Source of the DNA: an uncultured Spirochaetales bacterium
Lineage (GTDB): Bacteria > Spirochaetota > Spirochaetia > Sphaerochaetales > Sphaerochaetaceae
Direction of reading: 5' to 3'
Length of the DNA: 10,152 nucleotides
NCBI GenBank assembly: GCA_947306375.1
Contig: CAMZGJ010000033.1
Coordinates: forward strand, 1-10,152
Shown: in pieces, positions 8,938 through 10,152 of the stretch
Layout: the number at the start of each line of letters is the position of its first letter
How positions within the stretch are numbered: position 1 is the stretch's first letter
Translations under genes and position numbers: made by a program
The notes under the pieces: generated by a model
Database searches by the model: none
What the model saw: only the letters and a program-made list of their open reading frames with translations
Told to the model about the DNA's origin: nothing

Positions 8938-8971
8938 GGGGGCTGTGACGTGTGTTACAGCCCTCTCTTTA
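8938..8971 (+). terminator. Rho-independent terminator after the tmk-flavodiiron unit
   Basis: GGGCTGTGAC (8940-8949) pairs with GTTACAGCCC (8954-8963) around a GTGT loop, ten pairs with one G-T wobble, extendable by two pairs (8938-8939). A pyrimidine-rich CTCTTTA tail follows rather than a pure T run. It begins 8 nt after the TAA stop of the flavodiiron gene. Confidence 0.75.
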
Positions 8972-9194
8972 TACCCTTCCGGACTTCCAGCCCGCACTAC
9001 TTAATCCAGCTGATCCAGCCCGCACATCCCGCATAGTTGAGAACAGTTGGGAAAAGCAAAGCGAGTCAAAACGTGGCAAAACCGGGCAAAGTGCATAGAC
9101 AGCTGTTAAAAGACAGACATAACGCGGCAAATACAGGCATAAGTCAGGATATGGCCGTTTTCCGGTCAAAAAAAGAATTCTCCTACTGAAACCG
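8972..9194. other. Non-coding spacer with degenerate 10-bp-spaced repeats
   Basis: No convincing gene on either strand. The 12-mer TCCAGCCCGCAC occurs at 8986-8997 and 9014-9025, with a partial copy ATCCAGC at 9004-9010. From about 9031 short words recur every 10 bp: AGTTG at 9035 and 9045; CAAA ending at 9060, 9070, 9080 and 9090; GGCAAA at 9075 and 9085; GGCAAA then GGCATA at 9126 and 9136. Bases 9070-9090 match 9121-9141 at 16 of 21 positions. Helically phased A-rich words can bend DNA, so a regulatory or structural role for the downstream ABC operon is possible. Decayed tandem repeats are the alternative. Confidence 0.5.
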
Positions 9195-9217
9195 GCTCTT
9201 GTTACAAGGCTTTTTTT
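9195..9217 (+). terminator. Terminator-like hairpin upstream of the ABC operon
   Basis: GC-T-CTTG (9195-9201) pairs with CAAGGC (9205-9210) with one bulged T and a TTA loop, followed immediately by seven T residues (9211-9217). The stem is short, but the T run is strong. It lies about 220 nt after another terminator and before the ABC-gene promoter, so it either backs up the first terminator or ends a short unannotated transcript from 8972-9194. Confidence 0.5.
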
Positions 9218-9239
9218 GTTGCGGGTTGTTGCAATCAGG

Positions 9240-9248
9240 TGGTAAAAT
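9240..9248 (+). promoter_or_regulatory. Candidate extended -10 promoter for the ABC transporter operon
   Basis: TGGTAAAAT is an extended -10 element (TG-N-TAAAAT). No good -35 sits at 16-18 nt; TTGTTG copies at 9216-9221 and 9226-9231 have poor spacing. A start near 9255 leaves a leader of about 25 nt with GGAGG at 9269-9273, too short for a riboswitch. Confidence 0.5.
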
Positions 9249-9279
9249 ATCCCCAAATGAACAAAACCGGAGGGATAAA

Positions 9280-10152
9280 TTGTCTAACTGCGCAATCGAA
9301 CTGAAAAACATCGTAAAGCGGTTCGGAAAGGTTGTTGCAAACGACGGAATCAATCTCCAGATAAACTCGGGTGAAATCCTCTGTCTTCTGGGTGAGAACG
9401 GTTCCGGAAAAACAACTCTCATGAACATGCTTTCGGGTATTTATCAGCCGGATGAGGGAGAGATACTCAAGGACGGAAATATAGTTTCCATAAGGTCCCC
9501 GAGAGACGCCTACTCTTACGGCATTGGTATGATTCACCAGCATTATCATCTTGTAGATGTATTTACGGCAGCACAGAACATTATTCTGGGACTTGAAGAT
9601 GAAAAGATGGACCTTGGAGCCGTAAACGAAAGGGTTAAGGAAATATGCAACCGCTACGGCTTTGACATAGACCCCCGTAAGAAGATCTATGACATGAGCG
9701 TGTCACAGAAGCAGACAATAGAAATTGTAAAGCAGCTGTACCGCGGTGCCGAGATTCTCATTCTGGATGAGCCTACCGCAGTTCTCACTCCCCAGGAGAC
9801 CGATAAACTGTTTGCCGTTCTGCGCAACATGAAGAAAGACGGACAGGCCATAGTTCTCATAACGCACAAGCTTGCCGAGGTTATGGATGTTTCAGACAAG
9901 GTTGCCATCCTGAGAAAGGGAAAATACATAGGCACCGTAAATACAAAGGAAACCAGCCCCCAGGCACTTACCGACATGATGGTGGGCCGCGCCGTTACTC
10001 TGAACATAGACCGCCCCGTATTTGAGAAACCCGAAGACAAACTTGTTCTCAATGACGTTACTGTCCTTGATGCGGACGGAATTCCCAGACTGGACCATGT
10101 TTCCTTCACAGCAAGGACAGGAGAAATCCTGGGAGTTGCAGGTATTGCCGGT
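9280..10152 (+). CDS. ABC transporter ATP-binding protein, sugar/purine-nucleoside type (YufO/PnrC-like), 3'-partial
   Basis: Tandem-ATPase subunit of an importer in the RbsA-like branch that works with BMP-type lipoproteins such as T. pallidum PnrA. The first 291 residues are present. First nucleotide-binding domain: Walker A GENGSGKTT (38-46), Q-loop MIHQHY (84-89) in the IHQH form typical of this branch, signature MSVSQ (139-143), Walker B ILILDEP (159-165) followed by TAVLTPQE, and switch histidine His196 (ITHK). MMVGR ends the first domain. The second begins near 255 and is cut at GVAGIAG, just before its degenerate P-loop. Start: TTG at 9280-9282, with GGAGG 6 nt upstream; upstream in-frame codons lack a start with a ribosome site, and the ATG at 9257 is out of frame. 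The signature has Ser142 in place of the usual glycine of LSVG/LSGG. Permease and lipoprotein genes are expected beyond the window; substrate is inferred from family only. Confidence 0.9.
   Translation, partial: MSNCAIELKNIVKRFGKVVANDGINLQINSGEILCLLGENGSGKTTLMNMLSGIYQPDEGEILKDGNIVSIRSPRDAYSYGIGMIHQHYHLVDVFTAAQNIILGLEDEKMDLGAVNERVKEICNRYGFDIDPRKKIYDMSVSQKQTIEIVKQLYRGAEILILDEPTAVLTPQETDKLFAVLRNMKKDGQAIVLITHKLAEVMDVSDKVAILRKGKYIGTVNTKETSPQALTDMMVGRAVTLNIDRPVFEKPEDKLVLNDVTVLDADGIPRLDHVSFTARTGEILGVAGIAG

Noticed and set aside
8986..9150. CRISPR array
   Set aside because: The repeats are 6-12 bp, degenerate and spaced about 10-28 bp, without the uniform 25-40 bp repeats and spacers or any cas gene.
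9151..9177. GGCCG-TTTTC-CGGTC hairpin beside an A7 run
   Set aside because: On the plus strand the tail is A-rich, and on the minus strand the T run precedes the stem, so it is not a terminator in either direction. The stem is only five pairs with a wobble.
8969..9256. A 95-codon minus-strand frame across the spacer
   Set aside because: It starts with TTG without a ribosome-binding site, has a low-complexity Cys/Leu/Arg-rich translation that reflects the repeats, and matches no family I recognise.
9249..9279. Purine or other riboswitch before the ABC operon
   Set aside because: Only about 25 nt separate the predicted transcript start from the start codon, too little for a known aptamer plus expression platform.
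9183..10109. Several minus-strand frames opposite the ABC ATPase gene
   Set aside because: The plus strand encodes intact Walker A, Walker B, Q-loop and switch motifs; the opposite frames are shadows.

Overview
The window looks like a piece of a spirochaete chromosome, roughly half GC by eye. The main reason is a 1517-residue TamB/DUF490 protein directly upstream of a BamA-type Omp85 protein, with no TamA. That pairing is known from Borrelia burgdorferi (BB0794-BB0795) and Treponema pallidum (TP0325-TP0326). A PnrC/YufO-type ABC ATPase close by also fits, because in T. pallidum the pnr purine-nucleoside operon lies just before the tamB-bamA pair. A Treponema- or Sphaerochaeta-like anaerobe is my best guess; genus is not decidable here.

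Layout. Positions 4-7026 (minus strand) hold an outer-membrane biogenesis operon, tamB then bamA, 24 nt apart. Positions 7027-7122 are a compact divergent promoter region. Positions 7123-8929 (plus strand) hold a two-gene unit: thymidylate kinase (tmk), overlapping by 17 nt a two-domain flavodiiron protein. It is closed by a hairpin terminator at 8938-8971. Positions 8972-9240 are non-coding, with degenerate 10-bp-spaced repeats and a second terminator-like hairpin. An extended -10 promoter then precedes a sugar/nucleoside-type ABC transporter ATPase that begins with TTG at 9280 and runs off the right edge.

Function. The left half handles outer-membrane protein insertion and probably lipid traffic to the outer membrane. 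The middle pairs an essential nucleotide kinase with an O2/NO-scavenging enzyme typical of anaerobes. The right edge starts a nucleoside- or sugar-uptake system. Of the five genes, three appear to use non-ATG starts (TTG, GTG, TTG).

I do not see a new multi-gene system. The points most worth following are a thymidylate kinase whose P-loop lacks the canonical lysine, a BamA that stops before its expected last barrel strand, a serine in the ABC signature motif, and the repeat-rich spacer at 8972-9217.
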